Shown: positions 1-9,702 of the stretch, one piece after another | Numbering within the stretch: position 1 is the first letter of the stretch | How the letters are laid out: each line of letters begins with the position of its first letter | Assembly (NCBI GenBank): GCA_028565635.1 | Contig: JAOXYB010025269.1 | Location: 1 to 16,019, forward strand | Length of the DNA stretch: 16,019 bases | Direction: 5' to 3' | Source: Phoronis ovalis | Lineage: Eukaryota; Phoronida; Phoronidae | The notes under the pieces: generated by a model | The model's input: the letters and a program-made list of their open reading frames with translations, nothing else | What the model was told of the DNA's origin: nothing | The model's database searches: none | Made by a program: the position numbers and the translations under genes

Positions 1-323
1 ATTCGAATGTTGATTATAAATAAGGAAAAGGGAGCTATTTCCTTTTTCTTTATTTGACTCAAAATTGAGATTCTCAACGGTTCTCTTGTCTTTCTTGAAA
101 CACTCAATCGAAAAAAGAAAAGAGGACCATTTTTAGGAATTTTTGCTCGGACAAATTCTTGTGAACTTTATTTTTAGGTAAAAAAGCAAGAAAAACGACC
201 AATTTTTAGGGATTTTTATTGAAACGTGGATCAATTTTTAGCGATTATCGATGAAAGGGTGACTCAGGTGGGCAGCACACTTCGTATTCATGAGACGAAA
301 TTACTGTTGATCTCATAATGTAT
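1..323. repeat. AT-rich degenerate repeat, left edge of window
   Basis: There is no gene here. A short motif close to GACCAATTTTTAGGGATTTT occurs three times in degenerate form, starting near 125, 197 and 229, so the spacing is irregular (about 72 and 32 bases). Near the start a hairpin pairs AAGGAAA with TTTCCTTT around 24-48. The phrase could be a decayed tandem repeat or the edge of a transposon. I cannot tell which. Confidence 0.35.
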
Positions 324-495
324 AAATAATCGAAATTCTGCAATAACTTTGGGGAAAACATAATTTCCTTCAAGACACCTGAATAAAAGATAGAACGTGG
401 TATTTTGAATTGTTCAAATGTTCATTTTTTTATGAAAAATGTTTTAAAAACTTGGACGTAAAATTAACATAGAAAACAAGTATCTCGCCAGATGT
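324..495 (+). repeat. Left arm of the fold-back element
   Basis: This arm is the reverse complement of 759-953 apart from scattered substitutions and one insertion/deletion. It includes GAAAAATGTTTTAAAAACTT, which occurs again in reverse complement in the right arm. Confidence 0.8.
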
Positions 496-758
496 AGCTG
501 CACTCGCTTTATATGGGAAATCAACACTAAAGGAAAACGGTGGTAAAATAATATTTTGAAACTTCATGAGGAGGAAAAAAATAGTTACAAACATATTTAC
601 ACTTTGTAAACGTTATGTGGAATGTTTTGGCAATGTTTTACATGTCACATAGAAAAACTGTGATAATCATCACACAGTGATTCTGTATATTTCGTATGTT
701 TTGGCATTGTCCCTTGTGCATAAAGCTCTTCTAACTACCCTCCTTATGATTTTCGGCG

Positions 759-953
759 ACATCTGGCGAGATACTTGTTTTCTATGTTGATTTTACGTCC
801 AAGTTTTTAAAACATTTTTCATAAAAAAATGAGCATTTGAAAAATTCAAAATACCACATTCTACATTAGGTGGTGTTGCCGTTTTCACTTTTATTCAGGT
901 GCCTTGAAGGAAATTATGTTTTTCCCAAAGTTATTGCGAAATCTCGATTATTT
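759..953 (-). repeat. Right arm of the fold-back element
   Basis: This is the partner of 324-495. It carries an extra segment, reading TGGTGTTGCCGTTTTCA near 871-887, that is missing from the left arm. The arms have therefore diverged by at least one indel since they were formed. Confidence 0.8.
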
Positions 954-1809
954 CCATAGTCTTTAATGTAATTCCCATCAAATTTGGAGATAAACCATGC
1001 TTAAGTAATGGCTTCCAAGATTCTTTTATCATCATAAATAAACTTATTGTTCATACATGAAATTTTTCCACACACATATTGACACCTAAATCTTCGATCA
1101 GGCCTAAGTACATCATAACACAAGGCTTTTTGACACTATATATATACGAATATAGTACCGACATATTAATACATGCATTTTTTCTTTTTTGGGGGGCGTG
1201 ACGTTTTACTGTTGGGTGTTTTGTAATGTCAACATGTTGTACTTTTTGACTAAAGCAATACAATTCCAGAGAGCATTACAATTTTTTAGAAATCGGAATT
1301 TGAATTCGGGCCTATTTGCCACAGGAATAGTGTGATTCATGGATCAATTTTGTTCTAACGCGATTTTCTCAAAAGCAATATGGACAAAACTGCACGAAAA
1401 ATTAACTGGTAGTGTATGAAAGAGTGTACGCTTACATCATGAAGAGATAATAGTCCCGGGAATCTATTTGATATGCGCATGGACGTTACAACGTGTTTGC
1501 ATTGAGTTGGATAAGGAGTCTAATGGTGTACTTAAGACATCACAGCAGAAATGCCACTCATAGGCGCCATTTTGACATATTTCATGACAGTGCTCCAAAA
1601 CACAGTTCTAAATTTGCAAATTTCATGCCTCAAATATCTTTTAAATTTCGTGCAATCGATTTCTCCTCCCACAGAAAGAGCCCATAGTGTCAAAATAAGC
1701 ACCAATATCCTGACAAGCAGGAGACAAATTGAATCTGTTAAATATTACATGTACCTGCTCATCCTGATCAACTGTCAGCAATGTCAAGCATACAGTCAAC
1801 GTGGTTACA
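954..1809. other. Intergenic DNA, no supported gene
   Basis: Open frames of 60-90 codons occur on both strands (1051-1263 minus, 1493-1829 plus). None shows a domain, a signal peptide, a strong start context or exon borders. The one starting at 1551 runs into the left arm of the next element. A G run (GGGGGG) lies near 1190. Confidence 0.5.
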
Positions 1810-2314
1810 GGTCATGCCAGTCTGAATAAATCCATATCCGTTAGTATTCCGTACCTTCTCAACTAACGTCTGGGCTTAACCAGTCAATTTTATTTATTAT
1901 CTCGAAAAGCGATAATCCCTTTGTGTCTATATAAAGTGTCAAGAAAGTCTTGACACCAATCAGATTGCAGCTTACAATAATAGGTATAAAAGTGGCCTAA
2001 GTTGTAGGGGTCGATCACACACATTATGTCCTACCAGAGTTTATCTATAGTCCACTAATCAAAAAGCAAGTTCTCCGGCGATATCTATTCAGAATGAGTC
2101 ATCATGATGGAATAGACGTGGTAGGCGACAATGGATCACGCAGAGAGAAAGGCTTATCTTGGTGGGCAAAGTCGAGTTAAACGTTTAATGACGTAATTAT
2201 TTCGCTCTTGTAAAATTGAAGAAATATAACAACAATTGACTATGGTTAAGCCCAGACGTTAGTTGAGAAGGTACGGAACATTAACGGATGAATGTATTCA
2301 GACTGAGGTCATGC
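1810..2314. mobile_element. MITE-like element with ~72-bp terminal inverted repeats
   Basis: The arms are 1810-1881 and 2244-2314. The core is perfect for 35 bases (1847-1881 against 2244-2278) and includes CTTCTCAACTAACGTCTGGG. Outward, TCATGC and CAGTCTGAATA match with small gaps. The interior has no transposase. It holds a 9-bp stem with a 3-base loop at 1936-1956 and two TATA-like sequences, at 1929-1937 (TATATAAAG) and 1984-1992 (GTATAAAAG). The element is about 505 bp. Its superfamily is not determined because no clean target duplication is visible. Confidence 0.75.
1936..1956. repeat. Short hairpin inside the 1810-2314 element
   Basis: GTGTCAAGA, three bases, then TCTTGACAC form a perfect 9-bp stem. 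It sits directly after a TATATAAAG sequence. It may form a secondary structure in the element or in a transcript from it. Confidence 0.6.
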
Positions 2315-2783
2315 ATAACGAATCGTTTATTAGTGAGCTGCCTTGTTTTTATTTTAATACAATAACAATTTCGATCGTAACACAAAATTGAAATTACAGT
2401 ATGCTTTCAAAACCACAAACTCCTTTTGTCTTGTATCTACGAGAAATGTTGGTGTTTTTATGCCAAAACTTTTCCTCTAACTACTAATAACTAATCTAGT
2501 TTTATAAGACATATATAAGTGCAAATTAAAACACTATCATCCTATCAGAAAATTATCTTAATAAAACCAATATGGAACGATTAGGCAAGTTGGTCATCTG
2601 TTTGAAAAGTTTGTAAAAGTATACATATGCGCGCTGTGGATAAATTAATTGCGTAATAATGGGAAAAAAATTAATATACAGCAAACATTGTTGTGTCGTA
2701 TTTACATCTGTTATATATAGCTAGATATAAACAACATTTCAGTCTTTGCCGATTGAACTGTTGCTACCGGCCCTAGACCAATG
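2315..2783. other. AT-rich spacer between two repeat elements
   Basis: I see no coding potential, splice-site pair or named repeat here. It separates the 505-bp element from the small palindromic element. Confidence 0.5.
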
Positions 2784-2900
2784 GGGCTGATTTCTCGAAG
2801 CTATCGTATGCGTACGACGTCAGTAGATTTAAACTTAATCTACATTTAATTATAATCGTAAGCGCAGAGCAATCAGATATGATAAATTTGGAGAAACCCA
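2784..2900. mobile_element. Small palindromic MITE-like element
   Basis: The left end GATTTCTCGAAGCTATCGTA (2789-2808) matches imperfectly the reverse complement of the right end, which includes GGAGAAACC (2890-2898). Pairing resumes inward (GCGTACGA against TTACGATT) and ends in a 21-base centre, GTAGATT-loop-AATCTAC, at 2823-2843. The unit would be about 110 bp, one long imperfect hairpin with no coding capacity. The match is degenerate, so it is either old or a chance palindrome. Confidence 0.45.
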
Positions 2901-4551
2901 GCAGTAGAGCTATTGCATCTTAGCTTATTGCATCAATGTTGATAGTATGAATTACATTTATCCGTCACTGTCAGTTCATCTAAGTTATTGTAATTAATTT
3001 GATTTGGTTTCGTGCGCAATTCATTCTCATCTAAATTGATGTAGCCGACTGTTGTGTAGATTTATTTTCTATCTAAACATAAGACGAATTTGAGAGCCTC
3101 GTCGATCGAATTCCCATCAAAGTTCACCAGTCAAAGTTAATCTAAGCGTCACTGAATGTTAGGAGTGGAAAGTAACTTAATTTCCCCTCTTCCAGTGTGA
3201 TGATTTTGGCGGAGGTCGGATTGGAATTAGTTGGCATCTGTATGAAATGCTAATTATTTATATTCCGAGTTTTATACAATACAATGGGACATATAACAAG
3301 TTCTAGACTGACATCAGTCGTTAGAAATATTAATTGGAGTTTTTTAATAAATGAATTATAGTACATAAAACAGTTGCTAGAATAAACTGGTAAGCTCTCT
3401 GCCAATTTTGCCTGCAAAACTGTTTATAATGCTTAAAGTTGAATACAGTATCATATGTGTATGTTTATGCTTTATATATGATTGTGTCTATGTAAAGCTA
3501 GGAGTACCATATATTTTTCTCCTATTATTTTGTACTTTACATTAAATTTTTAGACAAATCTTTTGAATGATTTTTTAGAACAAAAAAGTATCTTTTATTA
3601 CGTACAAAGCCGACTAACATTAGTCTAAACAAGTTCAGGAACTGTAATATGCAGTGATCCGATTAGCATTCAAGATGAATATAGCATGTCAAAAGTTTCT
3701 GACATATTGATGTTTTTCTTGACTTATTTTAGTAAATTAGGATAAAAAAGGTGTGCGATTTTCGCAGAGGCATGTATTATTGTAAAACAGAGACTGGGAG
3801 AATATACTTCTTACTTTTTTTGGAAACAGCTGAGTTGACTTTGTTTTTACCAATGCAAGAGCCCGTTTGAAATGTCCTCAAATCGATAACTGCCAGCAGT
3901 TTGTTTAGTATATAGATGCAAACATTTTTTTCCCTGCTGAATTGAATATATTTACCTCATTCAACCGGATGGAACTGTCTTCAAAGATGATGATTTTCAA
4001 CTTTGATCCAGTGTCAGCTTGTAATAATTATTATGTCCGAGATATACAGCTTTCTGAACATTGTATGAAGGGAAACGTACACGCCTAATAAGATATAGCT
4101 GCCGCAGCAACAATCCTGGTTACTTTACAAAGAAACGGAATGCAAAACAGATTAAATTGAACCATCATATTTTATTATGATTAGAAATATAGCTTCGGTG
4201 ACATATATTTGTGTTATGTGACATATGTACACGTTGGCGTTATTTTATCTAAATCCGTGACTTAGTTGACAATTGGTTTTAAAATTAGATCAAAATTAGA
4301 CTAATTAACAATGAATTAATCGTTTGCATTTAAACTAACAGTTATTTTTAATGATGGATAACAACGTTTAACTGAGTATTTAGAAAGAAACAATGCAACA
4401 CTATAACTCAATAATCAACACTAAACATTCGGTAAAAAAGATAGTCATCGCTATCACAACATAAGATAAATATTCACAACGTCCTATCACAGCCCCTTCA
4501 CCCTCCATTGCACATTTGTTTTACCTTCCTCTAAGATTTAACAAATATCAA
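2901..4551. other. Long AT-rich intergenic stretch, nothing identified
   Basis: I see no open frame of note, no convincing exon, no RNA gene and no strong inverted repeat in this 1.6 kb. It lies downstream of the TRIM gene's 3' end. Confidence 0.5.
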
Positions 4552-4557
4552 TTTATT
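4552..4557 (-). terminator. Candidate poly(A) signal of the TRIM gene (AATAAA)
   Basis: TTTATT on the plus strand reads AATAAA on the minus strand. It is the first canonical hexamer downstream of the TRIM stop codon and would give a 3' UTR of about 500 bases. The G-rich stretch that follows on the minus strand (GAGGAAGG, then GGAGGGTGAAGGGG) is only loosely like a downstream element. Earlier cleavage at a variant signal is possible. Confidence 0.4.
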
Positions 4558-4738
4558 ATCTTATAAGCCAACGTATGTACGGTAAAATAGAAGTGCAAAT
4601 TAATGTTTTCGCGGTGTAACTCGCGAGAGAAATGGAAAAAGCAAACTTGTGCGAAATTGCTCCAAGAGGTGCATCTAACTACATGCGACGTAAGTAATAC
4701 TCCTAGGGTACCCAGTGGTCAGTTAGCTATTCCTTTGA

Positions 4739-4754
4739 TACATACATACATACA
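4739..4754 (+). repeat. (TACA)4 microsatellite
   Basis: Four perfect TACA units lie in the 3' flank or 3' UTR side of the TRIM gene. They sit between two diverged copies of a ~45-base phrase (near 4680 and 4750) that share CGTAA-TAAT-CTCC and CAGT. Confidence 0.7.
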
Positions 4755-4865
4755 GCGTAAATAATGCTCCTGATGGCCAGTAAGCAAGGTCATCGAACTC
4801 TACGTACCAAAAGGTAAACAGGAAATGAACTGGGTGAGTACATATTCTAAATGCGTACATAAATC

Positions 4866-4890
4866 CTAAATATTAGGGCGAAATATTTAG
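4866..4890. repeat. 9-bp hairpin in the TRIM 3' region
   Basis: CTAAATATT, a 7-base loop, then AATATTTAG form a perfect 9-bp stem. It falls inside the predicted TRIM 3' UTR, 166 bases past the stop, so it could be transcribed. No function is inferred. Confidence 0.5.
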
Positions 4891-5055
4891 ATAAGCCTTG
4901 GTCTGGCTATTTTGAAATTGCTGCTGTCAAAAATTGTCCGTATGACAGTGCTTAATGTCGTTTTATATCGCTTTTAAGCTCTTAGAATATCCAAGAAAAT
5001 CGTATAAGAAAGCAGTGTGTTTGTATATTGTACATCACATACATTAAGAGTTAGC

Positions 5056-6675
5056 TTATAAAGGGCTAGTAGCACTATCAGCACTGTAATAGTCCTCAAC
5101 GCTGTTATTTTGAATCATTCGTTGTCTTTGCATTCGTCTACTTGCCCTGGATTCATCAGTAGTAAATGTACGAGCTGAAGTGTACTGCAAATCGGTGTTT
5201 TTGTCAGTAGTTTTGGGAGAAACTTTTGTTTGATATGAATTCAGTTCTTGATGGTCTACGGCAGTTGTCTGGGCACGTTCCCGACGCCTACGATGCCTTC
5301 GAGATAGCGGCGGTGAAGTGCTACTCGTTGGTGTCTCGAACGTTCCTTCGTCAAGAGACGGCGTTGACATAGACTTTTCTAGAAGAGCTTCTTCTGTTTG
5401 AGAAGACGAATTGTGGGTTTCGGTATTCACTGTGATACCTTGATCACGTGTTAAGGGTGGATCGGTTACAGTACCTTCTTCTTTGCAAAATTCCTCTATG
5501 AACATAGTTGGGTCAGTTTGGCATTCTTGAGTGTGGATGAACTCAGAATTATCACCATCGAAATCAGATACACTCGCAGTAAAAGCACGTCTGGCTCTCA
5601 TAGAAGTCAGCAAGGGACGGTCCATATCTTGTATGTAGCCCATATCCAGGGAGCCGGGGATGAACTGGACTTGCTTGTCTACTGCAGGCGGAAGGTCACT
5701 CATATCCAGATCCTTTAAGGAACCTAATTTTTCTGAAACTTGCTTCTTTAACAATAGCAGTTCTATATCTTTACCTTTCAAAATCAGCTCAGTCAGGTTA
5801 CATGTACTTTTAAGTCCTTCTATATTGCTTTGCGTGTTATGCTTGTTTTCTACAGCCTTCATTACTTCTTCTCCGAAAATGTTATGTACCTCCTCAATCA
5901 AAGCTTTCTCTCGAGTACGAATCTCTGAAATCATATTTATTGACAAATCGCGAATTTTTTGTTCCGCTTTTTTGATCATTTTCTCACAAGAGTTCAGTTT
6001 TTCCATATTTACATCGAATTTGTCCATCTTTTGTTTGCAATCAGTGAGCATATCTTCAATATCTTGCTTGTATTTCGAAACGGCTTCGTGAAATTGGCTG
6101 ATGTCGTGCTCCTTATGTTCGTTAAACGTGCAAAGAACACAAACGCAGGTTTCACATGGTTCGCAGTAGAAACGGACAACCTCATCTTTGTGTTCTTTAC
6201 ATTCGATATCCTTCTCTATTTCTACATCGAAAATGTTGTGATCTTTTGTGACTTTCGTAGCACGATGCACATCTACGCAATTACCACAAAGCAGCTTGTT
6301 ACAATCTAAGCATTTGGAAGACGCTTCTCGATGTTTCCTGCTGACAGTCTTGCAAATGTCGCAAAATGGAAACTTTGAAGGACGCTGTCGACCTATAACT
6401 TCTCCTAGACTCGAAACCAAGAAATTATCAGGTAACTTTTTAACGCCTCCAACAGGTAGTTGTGTACGTTTGCGACATAACGGGCAGGTAAATTCACGGT
6501 AGTCGCTATATTTCTTGTAAGAACCTTCTGACATGGCATGATTTTCGATACAGTTTTCACAAAATGTATGGAGACAATTTAGACACTTCGGATTTTTGTA
6601 CGGTTCCAGACATATTTTACAACACAGAAATTCATCGTGAATTTCTTGTGCTAGTTTTCCACCTCCAGACGCCAT
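5056..6675 (-). CDS. TRIM family protein (RING, two B-boxes, coiled coil), probable E3 ubiquitin ligase
   Basis: The 539-residue protein is complete in one exon. The RING at about 19-67 has all eight zinc ligands: C19-x2-C22-x11-C34-x-H36-x2-C39-x2-C42-x21-C64-x2-C67. B-box 1 follows at 105-146 (C105, C108, C122, C125, C130, C133, H137, H146) and B-box 2 at 159-190 (C159, H162, C171, C174, C179, C182, H187, H190). A charged helical region at about 195-318 should form the TRIM dimer coiled coil, ending in VQFIPG (336-341), a phrase typical of the join to a C-terminal region. The last ~200 residues are Ser/Thr-rich and look disordered. They include a basic cluster RRHRRRRER (459-467) that could be a nuclear localisation signal. 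No NHL, SPRY or filamin domain is present, so this is an RBCC-only TRIM. By family knowledge it would pass ubiquitin from an E2 to unknown targets, with roles in immunity or development; the substrate is not inferable. The start CACCATGGC is a strong Kozak context. A C-terminal domain on a further spliced exon cannot be excluded, but the frame ends in its own TAA. Confidence 0.95.
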   Translation of the reverse strand: MASGGGKLAQEIHDEFLCCKICLEPYKNPKCLNCLHTFCENCIENHAMSEGSYKKYSDYREFTCPLCRKRTQLPVGGVKKLPDNFLVSSLGEVIGRQRPSKFPFCDICKTVSRKHREASSKCLDCNKLLCGNCVDVHRATKVTKDHNIFDVEIEKDIECKEHKDEVVRFYCEPCETCVCVLCTFNEHKEHDISQFHEAVSKYKQDIEDMLTDCKQKMDKFDVNMEKLNSCEKMIKKAEQKIRDLSINMISEIRTREKALIEEVHNIFGEEVMKAVENKHNTQSNIEGLKSTCNLTELILKGKDIELLLLKKQVSEKLGSLKDLDMSDLPPAVDKQVQFIPGSLDMGYIQDMDRPLLTSMRARRAFTASVSDFDGDNSEFIHTQECQTDPTMFIEEFCKEEGTVTDPPLTRDQGITVNTETHNSSSQTEEALLEKSMSTPSLDEGTFETPTSSTSPPLSRRHRRRRERAQTTAVDHQELNSYQTKVSPKTTDKNTDLQYTSARTFTTDESRASRRMQRQRMIQNNSVEDYYSADSATSPL

Positions 6676-6741
6676 GGTGAATGTCTTCTCCGCTGGTGAA
6701 TCTCTCTTTCCGTATCCTCCCGCTGGTGAACTGCGAGAATC
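6676..6741 (-). other. 5' UTR part of the TRIM exon, with 3' splice site
   Basis: On the minus strand CTATCTTCTATTTTTTAG is followed by GATTCTCGCAG. The pyrimidine tract and AG make a good 3' splice site, so the exon begins at 6741 and an intron lies upstream. The 66 bases to the ATG stay open in the TRIM frame; the only stop is the TAG formed by the splice site itself. The 11-mer TTCACCAGCGG occurs twice, exactly 30 bases apart (6690-6700 and 6720-6730). If translated, it gives a repeated SPA[G/E] phrase. Confidence 0.65.
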
Positions 6742-7187
6742 CTAAAAAATAGAAGATAGTCACGCTATAAACATGTGATACAAAGTATAGACCGGGAACT
6801 AAAGAAACGTATGCAATTTTCTTTTAATAACAAGAAAGGATTAAGCCTCAATTATAAAACACTAGAATAACCCAACTTCTTGGTCATGGACATATGTTCC
6901 TTTACAAAATTAAAACAAATGCAGAATTCCACACAATAGCAGTTGCACACAGAAATACAATGAACACATGTTACAGACACATTCTGTCTATGATGTCCAT
7001 GACCAGAAGAATGGAATAATGTATTATCAAATGTATATAGTAAGAGTAGGCACTCGGCAAATCTATGGCTTTTCAAAGAATAGGCCACGAGATTGAGACT
7101 CATACTTTGGAAGTCCATATTTCAATATAACAGTTTCGAAAAGGCGACAATTATGTCATAAAAGAAACATATGCAATATTTGCGTAC
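6742..7187 (-). other. Probable 5' intron of the TRIM gene
   Basis: The 3' border at 6742 is well supported; the 5' border at 7187 is tentative. The interval contains an 88-codon minus-strand open frame (6852-7118) with no recognisable domain. It also has a 12-bp inverted repeat, GGTCATGGACAT (6884-6895) against ATGTCCATGACC. I regard the frame as chance. Confidence 0.4.
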
Positions 7188-7225
7188 CACTCCATCTCGC
7201 CACCCCGGCGCCATTTTGTCCAAAA
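7188..7225 (-). promoter_or_regulatory. Candidate TRIM promoter / first exon with YY1-like motif
   Basis: A small GC- and CpG-rich island in AT-rich DNA reads CAAAATGGCGCCGGGG on the minus strand. This resembles the YY1 element (AAnATGGCG) that often overlaps transcription starts in animals. Its ATG (7212-7214) has A at -3 and G at +4, and the frame stays open for nine codons to a GTG|GTACGC donor-like site. Joined to the 3' splice site at 6741, it would read in frame into the TRIM protein. The donor fit is only moderate. Confidence 0.35.
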
Positions 7226-9077
7226 ACTAACTCGTACGTTATCCTTTCAATGATACATTCATAGCCCGTCACAGACAGTAGCACCTGTCTTTACCTTAAA
7301 CCATGATGTTTTCATAACTTTTGTGGTTATTTTATCAACGATAAACAATAAAGCGATATGTATAAAGATGACAGTCTAGATCATATAAAGAACAGGTGAT
7401 TTCCTTGCGAATCCACCTAACTAAATTCCATAACGACTCCTCATACACGCAAATATATACAGTTGTGATTCAACCCAATAGCATTACATATTTTCCAAAC
7501 CGATTCAGAGGGGTAATTGGTTTAATTTAAATGCAGCTGACATTCCAGTTCTTTAATAAGGGGATTGTAAATGAAGCAGCTCATCTTTATAACAAATAAT
7601 AAAGGAATTTGTTTGGCTACTAACAGCAGGGTTTCCATGATTTGCGAGTTATGTCAAGTTTGTACTAAATTAAAACCTTCTAGTTCTAAAACTGGATCAT
7701 ATGTTTTTAATTTAATTAAACTTATTCTAATATTTTTAAAATAAATACAGCAATAGTCTAGTCAGCTTATAGTTTACTAAAAGCATGAATACCTACACTG
7801 TAATACGATGGTACATAAGTCGGAGTATAAGAAGACCACGCCATGTTTCTAGTTGAATGCCTAACTCAGTCTGAACTATACTAGCAATTGGACTTTTTTG
7901 AAGTTGATATATAGTGCACGCTATTACCTACACAGATTCTACCTCCACAATTCCGCATGCAAAGTTCAATCTAGGTGAAGCAATTTGTTACACTTTTGTT
8001 TGCTCATCATTTTTATTTATGGGGAAGTGGTAAAAAACACTCTCCATAATAAAGTACCAAAATTAATAGATTTTCAGCACTTCTGTGAACTAATGTTACT
8101 TTTGGTATAAAATCTTACACACTCTGTTCGGCTATACGTATTATTAACATATATTTACCATTTTAAATGTAGTCCTTAATTCCTAATTTTAATAGTGCGT
8201 TGTAATTCTCCAGTTTTCAAAAATGTATATAGCCATCGTGTGTTGAAAACTGTACAGGCAGAAAGAAATTTTTACATTTCAACCAAATTCTTACATACCG
8301 CGCTAATTTGAGGCATCATCTAATGAATAATTAGTACTAATTTAGAACCGATACCGTAAATATTTTGATTTTTACATTTTAGATCAGGTCACATTTGTAC
8401 ATTTGCACAATTCAAGTGTATAGTATTTTTTTAAACGAACATACTGTATGAAAGAAATGTGACGGTATTTTCTTCAGCCTAGTATTTGAGGAGTGCAATG
8501 TATGAACCAAATACCGACGATACCAAAGTCGTGCATCCATCACTGCCGTGAATTAATTGATCATTTTGATGCCAAGTACAAGATACCTGAAAGTTTTTTT
8601 AGTACTCCTTAAACTATGCACGAGTGGAATGTCAAAGGATTTTGTTCGACTGCATTTTTTGTCAACGATGATTAGTAAAGTGTATACCTTGGGTGAATTA
8701 AAAATGTATACATGTATGCAAAACTTTCTATTTTAAAACACAAAGTGATAATAATTGGTAGCTTGAAAAGTGAGGCGCAGCTGATATGTCTCGCACTACC
8801 TACTGTTGCTGAGGCATGGCATTATAATTCTATTTTCATCCTTTTTCCAAGCTTAAAAAAATGTCGAGAACTTGGTCAGTGCGTCACTAATTTATGCTTT
8901 ACAGTGCTAACGCTATTCTTAATGTTATCTGGCCACTGGTGTTGTCATTGACCTCTTTCTGACAGAATCAACTCCGGGTTATTAATTAATCGCTTTCATT
9001 GCTTAATTAAGAGTGACTTTTTGCAATCTTTATACATTGGCACATTGTGCATCAACATGTTTTTTATATTGTTAAAA
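7226..9077. other. AT-rich upstream region of the TRIM gene, no supported gene
   Basis: A 79-codon open frame at 8712-8951 plus sits in a slightly GC-richer patch. It has no domain, poor start context and no exon borders. Several minus-strand segments have donor-like ends (for example 7927-7972) but lack a convincing frame history. No RNA gene or named repeat is seen. Confidence 0.45.
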
Positions 9078-9171
9078 TGCAAAAGATGATACATTATCAA
9101 TAAAGTATATATATATATATATACATTATTCGCTAATGAGAGGGTAATAGCTATGCGTATCATCTTATGCA
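9078..9171. repeat. Inverted repeat around a (TA)9 run
   Basis: TGCAAAAGATGATAC (9078-9092) and GTATCATCTTATGCA (9157-9171) are reverse complements at 14 of 15 positions. Between them lies an uninterrupted (TA)9 microsatellite at 9106-9123. The arrangement could be a small hairpin element or a cruciform-prone site. Confidence 0.55.
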
Positions 9172-9702
9172 AATTAGCGACTGTTAGTATAGGAATTTTC
9201 TTTTTTATATTTTTACTCACTAGAGAGCGCTCGTTTATTCAGGATGCAAGCATTAATTTGAAAGAACAAATATCACCCATATGGTTATCATTTTCAGAGG
9301 TAGCATACATGTTTTTAATGGTTTTAAATCTAAAAGAGCATCCAAATATTTTGACACCAAGTGGTGGCTATACATGGAATACATTCAGTTGCACATTTAC
9401 TAAGGGATATGCAAACACACCTAAAAGCTGTTCGCCTGTGAATCCACTGCTTTGCTCACTGGATTACTGAAAAGTCTTGACAAGCTGATTTATTCGAATT
9501 AACAAAAATAGATTGGCATTTGTCAGCTTCACCTGTGATGCGTTAATTGTCTATAGCGCTATTTTTCAAAAGAAATGTTGTAGGAACCCGATATGAACCA
9601 AAAATATAGTTCGGTACGTGGATCGTTCTACATATTATACTGTGAACAGCAGCAGAAACAATTGAATAATATGTGGCAAAAGTCACCGAAATAAATGCTT
9701 AC

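Larger units (their letters stand above)
324..953. mobile_element. Fold-back / MITE-like element with long inverted repeats
   Basis: Two long, closely matching inverted arms lie at 324-495 (172 bases) and 759-953 (195 bases). They are separated by a 263-base unpaired centre. The inner end pairs TATCTCGCCAGATGT (481-495) with ACATCTGGCGAGATA (759-773), and pairing runs outward with few mismatches to AAATAATCG / CGATTATTT. The right arm has about 23 extra bases, near 866-890, that the left arm lacks. No transposase frame is present, so the element is non-autonomous. The centre has a small TGTGAT/ATCACA hairpin. I see no clear target-site duplication, so the superfamily is unknown. Confidence 0.8.

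Noticed and set aside
5518-6502. Plus-strand frames of 66-143 codons opposite the TRIM CDS
   Set aside because: They are antisense shadows of the TRIM coding sequence.
7927-7972. Minus segment reading IELCMRNCGGRICV between AG and GTAATA
   Set aside because: Attractive cysteine spacing, but only 46 bases with ordinary splice-like borders and no partner exon.
8712-8951. 79-codon plus frame in a slightly GC-richer patch
   Set aside because: No recognisable motif, no good start context, no splice sites.
9153-9470. 105-codon plus frame with a hydrophobic N-terminus (residues about 4-22), like a type II membrane anchor
   Set aside because: Weak start context, ATG inside an inverted repeat, no domain after the hydrophobic part, and AT-rich DNA readily produces Phe/Ile/Leu runs. 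A GAG|GTAGCA donor-like site at 9299 could make its first 49 codons an exon, but nothing supports that.
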